A DNA stretch of 64,000 nt, taken from positions 1-64,000 of the forward strand of contig JAUXTH010000149.1 of the NCBI GenBank assembly GCA_030679035.1. The letters are read 5' to 3'. Shown piece by piece: positions 26,629 through 35,860 of this stretch (the first letter of the stretch is position 1; every line of letters starts with the position of its first letter). Under the pieces are notes generated by a model. It did not search any database, was not told where the DNA came from, and saw only the letters and a program-made list of their open reading frames with translations. A program made the position numbers and the translations under genes. Source of the stretch: Methylobacter sp. Lineage in GTDB: Bacteria; Pseudomonadota; Gammaproteobacteria; Methylococcales; Methylomonadaceae.

Positions 26629-26854
26629 CGCAAGCGGCTTCGGCTATCGCTTCCTCCATTTGCGCCAAAGAAACCGTTTTTGTCGCTTTCAGCAATCCAA
26701 AGACTGCGCTAATGTCATTTTCAACCGGCGTGATCGTAATAATATTATTTTCGCAACTGACTTTTACTTTTTGACCGGCAGTAAGGTGTAAGGATTTTCG
26801 TATGTTGGCAGGTATCGTGACCTGGCCTTTTGAAGTAATACTTGATGTTTGCAT
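26621..26854 (-). CDS. vapB: AbrB/SpoVT-type antitoxin (VapB-like)
   Basis: Protein of 77 residues with a SpoVT/AbrB swapped-hairpin DNA-binding domain (SSITSKGQVTIPANIRKSL) and a C-terminal toxin-binding helix (SLAQMEEAIAEAACDD). It should neutralise the adjacent PIN toxin and repress its own promoter. AAGGAGTAAATC just upstream of ATG is a good ribosome site. Confidence 0.87.
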   Translation of the reverse strand: MQTSSITSKGQVTIPANIRKSLHLTAGQKVKVSCENNIITITPVENDISAVFGLLKATKTVSLAQMEEAIAEAACDD

Positions 26855-26937
26855 GATTTACTCCTTACAAATTCAGTTATTAAATAACAACTTCAAGACC
26901 AATCTAACGTGCAACATTTCTAGTGTCAACTGAGTTA

Positions 26938-29900
26938 TTAATGCGCTGCGTCCCAAACAGGCTGCAACAGGCTTTGGCATTGCAGCTCAAACGATTCGCC
27001 CAATACTAACCCCAAGTCCGATACATTACCGTAAAGCCGCCTTAGTTCCGGCTCGTAGGGTTGTTCTACGGCTCTGGACAACTGCTCTATTGCGGCATCC
27101 AGAGCCGACTTAGAGGCCCGGTTGCTGGTCTTCAGCTTGTGGGCCTGTTTGATGTACGCCAAGGCCGGTTCGACAAAAAATGCGTCGGGCTGTTTTCGGC
27201 CTAATCGGTAGATTTCTATCCAGGCGGTCAGCTGCTCCGGCTGGCAATATTCCGGTGACAAGCTTAAGTCTTCATCGGCACTAAGCAAAAATGTCGACTG
27301 CATGGATGCAGGAGGTAGAGCAATGCAGGGAGCAATTGCCGACGACTGCGGCTGAACTTCATTAATAATGAGATGATGCAGCAACGCACAGACAAAATCC
27401 TTGCCCTTAAGATCGGCGTAACGATAAAACAGGCTGCCGCGCTCGTAAAGGTTGCCGAGTTTGCCGACCAAGCGGTAGCCGTTGACGGTTATGTCTATCG
27501 GCAAGTCGTCCAAAGGCGCGCCCAGGTTTTTGGCTTTTATGCGTTCGACAAAGCCATTAATCACCTGCTGTTGACGGTCGAACTCCAGCTCGCCCGGCAC
27601 ACCAGCCAGCCATCGGCCTTGGGCTTGTAATTTCTTTACGGATACCGGCTTGCCGTTTAGCGCCTCGTCTATCCATTCATGATAAATCGCGTAAGCCTCC
27701 AGCTTATCGACGGAAAACGGTTCGCGCTCTTCGGCATCGGCTTCCATGCCGCTAAAGCGTAAATCCATTTGTCGCTGCATGAAATAACGCTGCGGATGCC
27801 GGAAGAAGCTGAACAATTCGCTTAGTTCGATTACTTCGGTTTCCTCAGTGTCTGAGGGGATGGTTCCTTGCCACCACAAGTCAACTTCGGCGACCGGCCG
27901 GTCGCCTCTACGGGACAATGCCTGCGCGGTTGCGCAATCGGCTTCGGAAAAACTGAACAAATCCGCCGTACCGTCGAAATAGCGCCAGCTGAACGGTTGC
28001 AACGGGTGCCGGGTAATCGTAGGGGCGACCGGCCGGTCGCCCTCGCATTGCAAAACCTCCAGCAATTCGCTGATGACCACCGATGGCGGAATGGCGTCAT
28101 TGTGGCTGATCGACTGGCCGATGTAGGTCATAATCAGCTGCTGTCTGGCCGACAGCAGGATTTCCAGAAACTGATAGCGGTCATCGCTACGGCGAGAGCG
28201 GTCGCCTTTGCGGAAGTTGTGGGCCAGCAAGTCAAAGGTCGGATGCCGGTCTATTTTAGGGAACTCGCCGTCATTCATGCCCAGCAGCGCAATCACCTTG
28301 AACGGGATCGAGCGCATCGGCAACATCGAACAAAAGGTCAGCTGTCCGCGCAAGAAGCCGTTGGCCGATTTGCGCTCGGCAACCATGCCTTTCAGCCAGC
28401 TGATAATCACTTGCAGCTCGACCTCATCATTGTGCACGGCGGCCAGCTCGACGGACAATTCCGCCAGCAGTTCGTTGAGCTGCTGGCGTTCGACCGGTTC
28501 CGCCGCCGCCAATAACTGGTCGGCGTAATAATACAGCTGCGCACTCCAGCTTTTTAACGGTTTCGCCTGTTTGAGTTCCTTGCCGGCTTTAAACAACAGC
28601 TGCATAAAATCGCACAAGCTGCCCAAGGCCAGTGCCGAGGAGCCTTCAATATCCCGGTAGGGCAGCACATCTGCGACAAAATCCCGATCGCTGCCGACAG
28701 CATAACCCATCAGCAGCCGGTCCAGCGCCGCCTGCCAGGTGTTTTCGCTCAGCTCCGGCAGGCCGAGTTCCTGCTTGTGTTGCGCCGACTTGCCCCAGCG
28801 GACATGGGTATCCAGCACCCAGTGTTTGATCAAATCCAGGTCTACCTCGGACAAACCAAAGCCCGGATAGACTACCCGCTGTTCCAGCAGATCCAGCACG
28901 GTCTGCCAGCCGAAACGGCTTTGACTTAAGTCCAAAAAGCGGATGTAGGCGTCCAGCGCGTTGTTGCTAAGACGCAAGCTTCGGTCGGCGATGGCGTGTT
29001 GTATGTCGTCGAATACGGCGGAAATAAACGGCTCGTACACCTGGATGTCCGGCGCCATCACCACAATGTCACGCAGCTCCAACGCCGGGTCGTTTTCCAG
29101 CGCTTGCAGTAGCTGGTTTTTTAGCACCTCCACTTCGCGCATTCGGGAATGGCAGGCATGGATGCTGATCGAGTTATCCGGTTGCAGAATCTGCCCGTCC
29201 AGACGGTTATTCAAGATACCGTTTTGCAGCTGTTGCAGATTGGTGTGCGCCTCACTAGGCTCGAAGCTTTCCGGATCAAAATCGAACTGCGCCTGCTCCA
29301 GCAGCATCTCCTGAAACTCGCGCCCCTGCTGGCCTAAGGTTGACAGCAGCGGATGCCCGGTAAAGTTTTCGTCATTCGTCCGTTGTCTCTTCGTCGCCAG
29401 ATCGGCCCAAAAATCCTGCGCCGGATTGAGCAGGAAAAGATGCAACTGGCAATGTTTGGACAGGCCTTGTAAATAGCTTAAGAATAACGGCGGCATGGTG
29501 TTAAGCCCGAACACCGAAATCCGCTCCGGCAGTTGCGGGCTGAATGCGCCTTCCTCTGCGGCATTCAGCTTGGCGATTACATCCAGCCATAACGAGCCCC
29601 GGTGCTTGCTGCCGGTCTGGGCTGTTATTTGCAGCCACAGAGCCTGCTGCCAGCGTTCAGTCGCTGTTTGATACAGCAGCTGACCTTTTTGCCACGCCTC
29701 CAGCATATCCGGCCGCATCATCTGGTACTGGTCGAAAATCTGCGATAATTGTTGGGCTAACTGGTAGCGTTTTAAGGCTATATTTTCGCCGGACAGGTAT
29801 TGCGTTAGCGGCAAAAACACCTCGCCGTCCAGTCTACGGAGTAATGCCTCAATCCGCCACAGCATTAAATTACGCTCGAAAGCCGCATCGCTTAAGCGGC

Positions 29901-30132
29901 TGTCGATGTTCTGCGCCAGGGAGCTGAAAAACTTGCCCGGAAACAAAAATTCGTAATTACCCCAAACTTTAAATTGGCTGGCTAACTGCTGCGACAACCA
30001 GCGCTCCATGCCCTGACTTTGGATCAAAAAAACTTCCTTGGCAAAAGGCGATGCCAGCGGCGAGTTTTCGATGACTGCGCTCAGGTGAGCGACCAGGTTT
30101 TCGGTTTTATTGGAGCTGTGCAGGATGAACAT
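26938..30132 (-). CDS. recC: Exodeoxyribonuclease V gamma chain
   Basis: RecC of 1064 residues, close to the E. coli length. N-terminal FILHSSNKTENLVAHL, FLIQSQGMERWLSQQLA and LFPGKFFSS, plus GMNDGEFPKIDRHPTFDL in the middle, are clear RecC signatures. It recognises Chi and holds RecB and RecD in the double-strand-break repair nuclease. Odd: neither recB nor recD is downstream; instead a VapBC pair follows after 83 bp. The partners must be elsewhere. Residues 931-946 (SAIAPCIALPPASMQS) are encoded by a copy of the family-2 dispersed repeat, in frame. The start is ATG at 30132. Confidence 0.88.
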   Translation of the reverse strand: MFILHSSNKTENLVAHLSAVIENSPLASPFAKEVFLIQSQGMERWLSQQLASQFKVWGNYEFLFPGKFFSSLAQNIDSRLSDAAFERNLMLWRIEALLRRLDGEVFLPLTQYLSGENIALKRYQLAQQLSQIFDQYQMMRPDMLEAWQKGQLLYQTATERWQQALWLQITAQTGSKHRGSLWLDVIAKLNAAEEGAFSPQLPERISVFGLNTMPPLFLSYLQGLSKHCQLHLFLLNPAQDFWADLATKRQRTNDENFTGHPLLSTLGQQGREFQEMLLEQAQFDFDPESFEPSEAHTNLQQLQNGILNNRLDGQILQPDNSISIHACHSRMREVEVLKNQLLQALENDPALELRDIVVMAPDIQVYEPFISAVFDDIQHAIADRSLRLSNNALDAYIRFLDLSQSRFGWQTVLDLLEQRVVYPGFGLSEVDLDLIKHWVLDTHVRWGKSAQHKQELGLPELSENTWQAALDRLLMGYAVGSDRDFVADVLPYRDIEGSSALALGSLCDFMQLLFKAGKELKQAKPLKSWSAQLYYYADQLLAAAEPVERQQLNELLAELSVELAAVHNDEVELQVIISWLKGMVAERKSANGFLRGQLTFCSMLPMRSIPFKVIALLGMNDGEFPKIDRHPTFDLLAHNFRKGDRSRRSDDRYQFLEILLSARQQLIMTYIGQSISHNDAIPPSVVISELLEVLQCEGDRPVAPTITRHPLQPFSWRYFDGTADLFSFSEADCATAQALSRRGDRPVAEVDLWWQGTIPSDTEETEVIELSELFSFFRHPQRYFMQRQMDLRFSGMEADAEEREPFSVDKLEAYAIYHEWIDEALNGKPVSVKKLQAQGRWLAGVPGELEFDRQQQVINGFVERIKAKNLGAPLDDLPIDITVNGYRLVGKLGNLYERGSLFYRYADLKGKDFVCALLHHLIINEVQPQSSAIAPCIALPPASMQSTFLLSADEDLSLSPEYCQPEQLTAWIEIYRLGRKQPDAFFVEPALAYIKQAHKLKTSNRASKSALDAAIEQLSRAVEQPYEPELRRLYGNVSDLGLVLGESFELQCQSLLQPVWDAAH
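27296..27342. repeat. Family-2 repeat inside recC
   Basis: A 47-bp copy with the boxes GACTGCATGGATGCAG and AGCAATTGCCGA. It matches the 47-bp copy in gspM (34277-34323) at about 37 positions without gaps, and both are read in the same orientation and frame. It encodes recC residues 931-946. Confidence 0.72.
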
Positions 30133-30452
30133 GGGAATTTAAGTGATTGTGGGTATTTTGTAACCATTCAGCGTGTGATAATAGAACGCGGATGACGCAG
30201 ATTAGGCAGATTTACGCGGATTTTTAAGCGGTGTTTATCTATCATTAATCCGTGTCATGAGTGTTTTATTTTTAGATGAGTTTGATAACCACTAAAAAAT
30301 CTTAATGAATCATAAGCAATCCGCGTCATCAGCGTTCTATTTTTTGTTGCTGAATAGTTATCGGCATTTTTTAAAAATCAGCTGAGTAATCTTTGGTTCT
30401 GCGGTATTATCACACACCATTTACATACCCTTAACTAAATTCAGGAAGCCTC
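30133..30452. other. Intergenic between recC and rpiA (divergent)
   Basis: The region holds the promoters of the two divergent genes and an inverted pair of the GAACGCGGATGAC repeat (30184-30343). No gene is seen. AGGAAGCC precedes the rpiA start. Confidence 0.55.
30184..30343. repeat. Inverted pair of GAACGCGGATGAC repeats
   Basis: GAACGCGGATGACGCAGATT begins at 30184; the complement, AATCCGCGTCATCAGCGTTC, ends at 30343. A second element with the same ends lies at 51226-51389. The pairing of terminal inverted repeats about 160 bp apart looks like a small non-autonomous element, but no target duplication could be shown. Confidence 0.55.
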
Positions 30453-31106
30453 ATGACTCAAGATGAATTAAAACAAAAAGTGGCTCAAGCCGCGCTGCAC
30501 TATATTAAAGATGTTGCCATTGTCGGCGTAGGCACCGGCTCTACGGTGAAACATTTCATCGATTATTTGGCTGATTTTAAGGCGGATATTGAAGGCGCGG
30601 TCTCCAGTTCTGAAATGAGCACCGCCCAGTTAAAAAAAGTCGGTATTCCTGTGTTCGATCTGAACGCAGTCGGCACTCTGGATATTTATGTCGATGGCGC
30701 TGATGAGGTGAGCCCGCATAAACATTTGGTTAAAGGCGGCGGCGGTGCATTGACCCGCGAAAAAATCATTGCCGCAGCCAGCAAAAAATTCGTCTGTATT
30801 GTCGATGAAACCAAATGCGTCGATGTGCTGGGCAAATTTCCTCTGCCGGTTGAAGTCATCCCGATGGCCAGAAGTTATGTCGCCAGAGAGCTGGTTAAAT
30901 TAGGCGGCCAGCCGGAGTGGAGAGAAAACTTCATCACCGATAACCACAACGTGATTCTTGATGTGCACAACCTGGATATTATCGATCCGATCAAGCTGGA
31001 ACAAATCATCAACAACATTACCGGCGTAGTCACGGTCGGCATTTTTGCGATACGCCCTGCGGATGTAGTGCTGGTCGGCAAGGGTACCGAGGTTATTACG
31101 CTTTAA
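30453..31106 (+). CDS. rpiA: Ribose-5-phosphate isomerase A
   Basis: Enzyme of 217 residues interconverting ribose 5-phosphate and ribulose 5-phosphate in the pentose phosphate (and ribulose monophosphate regeneration) pathway. Diagnostic loops are present: [13 protein letters not shown] (phosphate binding, residues 26-38), [11 protein letters not shown] (active-site aspartates) and [13 protein letters not shown] (catalytic Glu). The length equals that of E. coli RpiA. It stands alone on the plus strand with AGGAAGCC before ATG and a terminator-like hairpin at 31119-31159. Confidence 0.95.
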   Translation: MTQDELKQKVAQAALHYIKDVAIVGVGTGSTVKHFIDYLADFKADIEGAVSSSEMSTAQLKKVGIPVFDLNAVGTLDIYVDGADEVSPHKHLVKGGGGALTREKIIAAASKKFVCIVDETKCVDVLGKFPLPVEVIPMARSYVARELVKLGGQPEWRENFITDNHNVILDVHNLDIIDPIKLEQIINNITGVVTVGIFAIRPADVVLVGKGTEVITL

Positions 31107-31118
31107 AATAGCTGGCAG

Positions 31119-31163
31119 CCGTTCGTGCTGAGCCTTTCGACTGAGCTCAGGGCGAACGGAATT
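31119..31163 (+). terminator. Terminator-like hairpin after rpiA
   Basis: CCGTTCGTGCTGAGC and GCTCAGGGCGAACGG pair at 13 of 15 positions, followed by AATTTT. The sequence belongs to a widespread GTTCGTGCTGAGC dispersed repeat (a fragment recurs at 58364), so it may be a repeat doing duty as terminator. Confidence 0.5.
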
Positions 31164-31274
31164 TTGGAATGCTCACAACTGCGGTTTCTAAGAAAATACG
31201 CAACCTTATTGCTGGAGCTCAAAAAGCAGGCGCTTTTAGGCGACATCCTGTCCATACCCGTTATGGTTTATCAG

Positions 31275-33425
31275 CTATTCCACTGCTGAACCTCCTGAAT
31301 CAACGGCCTTGGTTTCGTAAATTCCGGTCAGTTTGCGCTTAAATTCATCCGTAACCAGCCTGGAATCCTGCTTGCTTTTTACCACGCGCGGCGTGATCAG
31401 GACAACCAGTTCGTTTTTGGTTTGAGTATAAGTTGTATTGCCAAATAATGGCCCGATCAACGGAAGATCGTGTAAAAAAGGAATCCCGCTTTTATTCTCA
31501 GAGTTATTGTCTTTAATTAAGCCGCCTAAGGCTATCGTTTCCCCATCTTGTACAGCCACGGAACTTTCAATCTCTTGTTTATTAATGGTTGCGGAGGTTG
31601 TAACACCGGTTGTTGTTGGCACTACAGCGCTGACAATTTGGTGGAGATCCAAAATAACCATGCCGTTGGCATTAACCCTGGGAGTAACTTCCAGGGTGAC
31701 GCCGGTATCTTTATACTGTATCGAATTGCTTGTGAGCAAGCCGGTTGTCGTTCCAGAAGTAGTAGGGAGCTGTGAAGTCGCTGTTTGTATGGGTACTTGA
31801 TCACCGACATTTATTTTCGCTTGCTGATTATTCAACACCATTAAAGACGGCGATGAAATGACATTAACGTTACCTTTATCGGCTTGTGCGGTTAAAATGG
31901 CTTTTACAGAACCCGAGTTCTGTACCACGCTAAGTCCACCGGTTGCAAAGGCAGCGGCCGTCCCAGATGCCAAATCTCCTAGAGTAACCCCGCTTAAACC
32001 GCTACCGATTGCAGTATTTCCTTGTCTTAGAAACCACTCTATGCCGTACTTTAAATTATCCGTCAACGTAACCGAGGCAACTGTCGCATCAATCAGCACT
32101 TGCAGAGGCAATATATCAAGCTGTTTGATAACCGGGAGTATCACTTCATATTCCTGAGGGGTGGCAACAATAACGACCGAATTATTGGCCGCATCAGAAA
32201 TAATCCTTACCTCGCCCACATTGGCAACTTCCGCATCTCCGGTTGGTGTAGTACTGCCTGATGATTTTTTGGGCTCGCTTTGTTTTTCAGTCGGCTCTTT
32301 ATTGGTTACTTCAGCCGCATTTTGACCTGGTGCAACTTTTGCTTTTTTTTCTTTCTTGGCCGCGCCAGTAAAAATCTCATTTAACGTTTCTGCCAATTCT
32401 TCAGCATTGACATTTTGAACCCTATAAACATTCACACCGCCGCCGGATGCCGTATTTGCCCGATCCAGGCGAAATATCCAGTTTTCAATATCCTTTAAAT
32501 AGCCGGCCTGATGCGTAATCGCCATAACGGCATTCAATCTTTCAACGGGAATAAAGCGGAAAAACTCATTCTCGTCATCCTTGCCCTTGTTATAAAAAAT
32601 CCCCTCCAACTCTTTGATGATAGTTTCCGGCTCAACATGTGCTAACGGAAACAGGCCAAAAGATCGCCCCTTCAGCACATCAATATCAAAAGCACTGATC
32701 ATGTCCATGACCCGCCCCAGCTCATCGGGGGTGCCGGAAGCGACCAGAATATTTCGCGCGCTATCGACATTGAGTATGGTCTTTTCCTGAACCAGCGGCT
32801 TGATTACTTCGACTATGTCTTGCACGGCGACATTTCTGATCGGGATAACTCTGACTTGATAGCCGACCCTACCGGCGGCAGTACCGGGGGCTGCAAAATT
32901 GGAACTGTACAGGGCTTCCGTAGCGGGTTCAATGTGGTAAATCCTGGCATCCTTGATCAACACGGCATTGTTCATCCGCAGCAGCATTTCAAGGGTCGGG
33001 ATCAGCTCCTCCTTGCTTAAGGGATCGGTTGTTTGCAAGGTGACCTTGCCTGCCACTTTGGGACTGAGCACATAGTTTTGCCCGAGGATGTCGCTTAAGA
33101 TAACCTTGGCCACTTCACCCAAATCGGCTTCGTCAAAATTAAGGCTGTATGCCCCCTCGCCACTGGGCTTGGTTTTTCTGTGCTGCGTTGTTGTATCCGG
33201 CACAAACCTATTGGTGCCGGGAAATAACTCTGGTTTGGCCTGCGTTGTTGCAGTAGCGGGCGCTTTGTTTTGCAGTTGTTCAATAACCGCATCGGCCTGC
33301 TCCTTTTTCACCGGCGTCAACGGTAATTTGGCGACAGGCTGGGGCCCGAGTAACTCGCAACTTGACAGCATCAAACCCACGACCACCCAACAGGAAGCTA
33401 TTGTTATTTTTTTGATATTAGTCAT
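31275..33425 (-). CDS. gspD: Type II secretion secretin (lipoprotein)
   Basis: Outer-membrane secretin of 716 residues. A lipobox (L-M-L-S-S-C, Cys about 23) suggests it is lipidated and may not need a pilotin. An N0 domain (YSLNFDEADLGEVAKVILSD) and N1-N3 repeats (VIPIRNVAVQDIVEVIKPLV, VNVYRVQNVNAEELAETL) precede the secretin core (VNVISSPSLMVLNNQQAKIN, VGDQVPI, DTGVTLEVTPRVN, IPFLHDLPLIGPLFG). An unusual Lys/Thr/Glu-rich linker sits in the N3 loop (about residues 355-393). It is the last gene of the minus-strand gsp operon, overlapping the gspC-like gene by 4 bp. Confidence 0.92.
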   Translation of the reverse strand: MTNIKKITIASCWVVVGLMLSSCELLGPQPVAKLPLTPVKKEQADAVIEQLQNKAPATATTQAKPELFPGTNRFVPDTTTQHRKTKPSGEGAYSLNFDEADLGEVAKVILSDILGQNYVLSPKVAGKVTLQTTDPLSKEELIPTLEMLLRMNNAVLIKDARIYHIEPATEALYSSNFAAPGTAAGRVGYQVRVIPIRNVAVQDIVEVIKPLVQEKTILNVDSARNILVASGTPDELGRVMDMISAFDIDVLKGRSFGLFPLAHVEPETIIKELEGIFYNKGKDDENEFFRFIPVERLNAVMAITHQAGYLKDIENWIFRLDRANTASGGGVNVYRVQNVNAEELAETLNEIFTGAAKKEKKAKVAPGQNAAEVTNKEPTEKQSEPKKSSGSTTPTGDAEVANVGEVRIISDAANNSVVIVATPQEYEVILPVIKQLDILPLQVLIDATVASVTLTDNLKYGIEWFLRQGNTAIGSGLSGVTLGDLASGTAAAFATGGLSVVQNSGSVKAILTAQADKGNVNVISSPSLMVLNNQQAKINVGDQVPIQTATSQLPTTSGTTTGLLTSNSIQYKDTGVTLEVTPRVNANGMVILDLHQIVSAVVPTTTGVTTSATINKQEIESSVAVQDGETIALGGLIKDNNSENKSGIPFLHDLPLIGPLFGNTTYTQTKNELVVLITPRVVKSKQDSRLVTDEFKRKLTGIYETKAVDSGGSAVE

Positions 33426-34042
33426 TGGTTACTCTCCGACGTATCTTCAGTAGTGTCTGCTGGTGGCTCAGGAATAGTTCTTGGGGCAGAAACAGGAGCG
33501 GGCGCTTCCGGTGCGCCGCTTTCCTCCGGCGGTAATGCTTTTAGTTTCGGTTTTCTAAGCAGCAGCTCCTTTTCGTTACCACCTTGTTTGAGCACGGCCC
33601 TGTCCTTATTTATTTCGGTCAGTTTCCAGCCGTCAAGATCATCGCCTACGGTTATTTTTCGGTGCATGTCTTTCGCAACCTTTGCCTTAGACCGGCTGAA
33701 CAATGCCGACACGGTTTTTTTGGTGCTGTAAACACCGGTCAGCTGCCAGTCAAAGCTTGCCGATTTGGCGGCCGCTTGCTCTGCCTCGGGGCGCGGCTCA
33801 TCTACCGGTCTTCTGCCTTTGATAAATAACGGCCTGGCAACCAGATCGGCATAACTTTCTTCCGGCTTTTTTGTCAGCTCGATTTCGGGCAGCTCATCTG
33901 CTTTATAGCCTTGCGGTTTTTCCGAGCTTATCGATGTCAGTAAACGATGCCGCATATAACTCGCGTACAACCACTCCACAGCAATTGCCAAGCACAGGCT
34001 GATGCAGACGGATGCCAACAATTTTACGAGTTTGATATTCAT
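33422..34042 (-). CDS. GspC/PilP-like inner-membrane protein with HR domain
   Basis: Protein of 206 residues: one N-terminal transmembrane helix (about 8-27), a motif SYADLVARPLFIKGRRP, then a small beta domain (FDWQLTGVYSTKKTVSALF ... GWKLTEINKDRAVLKQG) of the HR type, and a Pro/Glu-rich tail. This is how GspC contacts the secretin N0 domain. No PDZ or coiled-coil part follows, so it is shorter than classical GspC. Position between gspM and gspD fits a GspC or GspN equivalent. It overlaps gspD and gspM by 4 bp each. Confidence 0.7.
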   Translation of the reverse strand: MNIKLVKLLASVCISLCLAIAVEWLYASYMRHRLLTSISSEKPQGYKADELPEIELTKKPEESYADLVARPLFIKGRRPVDEPRPEAEQAAAKSASFDWQLTGVYSTKKTVSALFSRSKAKVAKDMHRKITVGDDLDGWKLTEINKDRAVLKQGGNEKELLLRKPKLKALPPEESGAPEAPAPVSAPRTIPEPPADTTEDTSESNQ

Positions 34043-34674
34043 TCCGGCTGCTTCCTCATAAAACTGACTGCTTGGAAATTAATATTTAATTCGTTACTGA
34101 GTTCGACCTGGTGTGTTGTCCTGTTCCTTATTCCGCGCATCGGCCTTATATCTATTTGGTCAATAACAATCAGCGGAGTTGATGTTTCTATCTTATGCAG
34201 CACCGCTCGCAGCACTTCGCTATTACCCGTCATCCTTACGCTAACGGTTATCCGGCTGAATTCATTTTTGATGCTCGACTGCTTGGATGCAGTGGATAAA
34301 GCACTGCCTGGAGTAACTGCCGAGACGGGAAGCGCCTGGGTACTGATCAATTGCCCACCTGCATCTACAATCGTTTTTTTAATAAACTCCTGAACCTCGG
34401 CCGACGCTAAAGCGCCGGTATCCTGGCTGTTCAAAAGCCCACGTCGCTGATGCTGCTCTTTGATGGCTTTCATGCTTGCCATGACCGCGTCTTTTCTTGC
34501 CAGAATCCGCTCATATTGCTGTAGCCTGAAAACAAGATTATTTTTAGCCTCGTGCAGTTCCAGGCCTTTGTTAACCACCGGCATGATAATAACCAGACTA
34601 ACGACCAGCATCGCCGCAACCAGCAGTCCGACTGCCAGCCATCGCTGCAATTTCTTATTGCTAGCCTCAGTCAC
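34039..34674 (-). CDS. gspM: GspM-like type II secretion protein
   Basis: Protein of 211 residues with one transmembrane helix (about 12-32) and a periplasmic ferredoxin-like domain. It resembles the GspMb/PilO-type assembly-platform proteins. I chose the GTG at 34674 because it overlaps the gspL stop (GTGACTGA) and has GGGAGG five bases upstream; the longer frame (to 34812) merely shadows gspL. Residues about 118-133 (SAVTPGSALSTASKQS) are encoded by the family-2 repeat, in frame, in the same phase as the copy in recC. Confidence 0.75.
   Translation of the reverse strand: MTEASNKKLQRWLAVGLLVAAMLVVSLVIIMPVVNKGLELHEAKNNLVFRLQQYERILARKDAVMASMKAIKEQHQRRGLLNSQDTGALASAEVQEFIKKTIVDAGGQLISTQALPVSAVTPGSALSTASKQSSIKNEFSRITVSVRMTGNSEVLRAVLHKIETSTPLIVIDQIDIRPMRGIRNRTTHQVELSNELNINFQAVSFMRKQPE
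34277..34323. repeat. Family-2 repeat inside gspM
   Basis: 47 bp, boxes GACTGCTTGGATGCAG and GAGTAACTGCCGA. It aligns without gaps to the recC copy. The encoded peptides share S-A-x-x-P-x-x-A-L-x-x-A-S-x-Q-S. Confidence 0.72.
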
Positions 34675-35860
34675 TTGCACCTCCCGGTATCGCCAGGGAT
34701 GATGTGGATGGAGCGGGAGCAACGGCCGGAATAACGTCAACGGTAATTTGGAAGTGCTCCTGACCGCTGGTTTTATCCTGCGTGACCGGTGACACGAATC
34801 GGGCGTTGGCAAACATTTCAGAGTCTTCCAGGATGCCGAGTAACGCCGAAGCGGCGGGCGATTCGCCCTGTATTTGCAGATGCCCGTCCGAGTACTGTAA
34901 ATAGCCCGCCCAGGTATCGTCCTTCATTAACGTGCTTAAGGTATTGAGCATATCGGCTACCGTCGGGGCCGCACTTTTCTCTGCGATCAACAGTTTTGTT
35001 TCGTCTATCATCGCATCGATCTCCTGCTGCAAGACCTTGACTCCCTTGGCATCCTTTTCTATAGCATCGATTTTTTCCTGCAAGTCATTGACCGTCTGAT
35101 ATTCAAACCAAACCGGCAGCACCAGCACCGCGCCCAGCAGCAAACATGCTGTCGCAATCAGAGCCGTATAAATCAGGCGCGGAGCAGTTGCGGTTTTTTC
35201 CCTCATCCCTTCCGGCAATAAATTGTAACCGTCATAGCGATGCTCAAGATCATTTGGCGTCGCTTCATAATCAACGAATAGCGGCGACATGCCCATCGCC
35301 GTGAGGTCTTCATACAGCGCATCCAGTATTTCCCTAGGCGTTAACACCAGCATGACTCTGATTTGTCCAGGCTCATGCTCACCCTCCAGCGGCTTAACCG
35401 CAAAATAAACCTGTTCCGCCCTAAACGGCGTATAGCGATCAAGCTCATAGGAGACAACCTGGGACAGGTTTTCTTTTGCGGCAGCCGGCAGGGCCAGCTC
35501 TTTTTGAATAGCCTCTTGCCCGGTCAGCCGGAGTATTAAATTCGCTTTAGCCAGTCGATCATCCTGGGCCAACAGAGTTTTATACTGGGCTATGCCCGAT
35601 GCGTTGCGCTCCAGTATTGCCAACGGTTCGACTTGTCCATCAGCCGCGCCCATTCCCGACTGGCTTGCGGCATACCCACCTTCCCTGGCGATAACATAAG
35701 TCAGGGCTAACCGGTTGCCTTCGGGGCGAACGATAATAAAACCCTGCTTCTCAAAAACCCACTGGCTGATTTTTTCAGGCACCAGAAATTCAAGTTCGCG
35801 CAGCCACCAGCGGAAGAACTTTTTAACATCAAAATCAATTGTTGAATTCAGGTTCGGCAT
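34667..35860 (-). CDS. gspL: GspL-like type II secretion protein (PilM/PilN-type)
   Basis: Protein of 397 residues. The cytoplasmic actin-like half (about 1-230; KISQWVFEKQGFIIVRPEG, VSYELDRYTPFRAEQVYF) is followed by a transmembrane helix (about 235-255) and a coiled-coil/PilN-like periplasmic part (NDLQEKIDAIEKDAKGVKVL). It recruits the GspE ATPase to the inner-membrane platform. Residues about 56-71 (AREGGYAASQSGMGAA) are encoded by a copy of the SQSG-type palindromic repeat, and a fragment of the same repeat (34688-34712) encodes part of the C-terminus. It overlaps gspK by 26 bp. Confidence 0.82.
   Translation of the reverse strand: MPNLNSTIDFDVKKFFRWWLRELEFLVPEKISQWVFEKQGFIIVRPEGNRLALTYVIAREGGYAASQSGMGAADGQVEPLAILERNASGIAQYKTLLAQDDRLAKANLILRLTGQEAIQKELALPAAAKENLSQVVSYELDRYTPFRAEQVYFAVKPLEGEHEPGQIRVMLVLTPREILDALYEDLTAMGMSPLFVDYEATPNDLEHRYDGYNLLPEGMREKTATAPRLIYTALIATACLLLGAVLVLPVWFEYQTVNDLQEKIDAIEKDAKGVKVLQQEIDAMIDETKLLIAEKSAAPTVADMLNTLSTLMKDDTWAGYLQYSDGHLQIQGESPAASALLGILEDSEMFANARFVSPVTQDKTSGQEHFQITVDVIPAVAPAPSTSSLAIPGGASD
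34688..34712. repeat. Family-1 repeat fragment at the gspL 3-prime end
   Basis: TATCGCCAGGGATGATGTGG corresponds to the first part of the family-1 repeat (TATCGCCAGGGATGGTGTG in glnE). The palindromic second half is missing. Confidence 0.55.
35650..35693. repeat. Family-1 repeat inside gspL
   Basis: On the minus strand it reads TATCGCCAGGGAAGGTGGGT then ATGCCGCAAGCCAGTCGGGA. The first 35 bases agree with the glnE copy (52237-52285) at 33 positions. The two copies are in opposite orientation relative to their genes, yet the palindromic core gives SQSG in both proteins. Confidence 0.78.
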
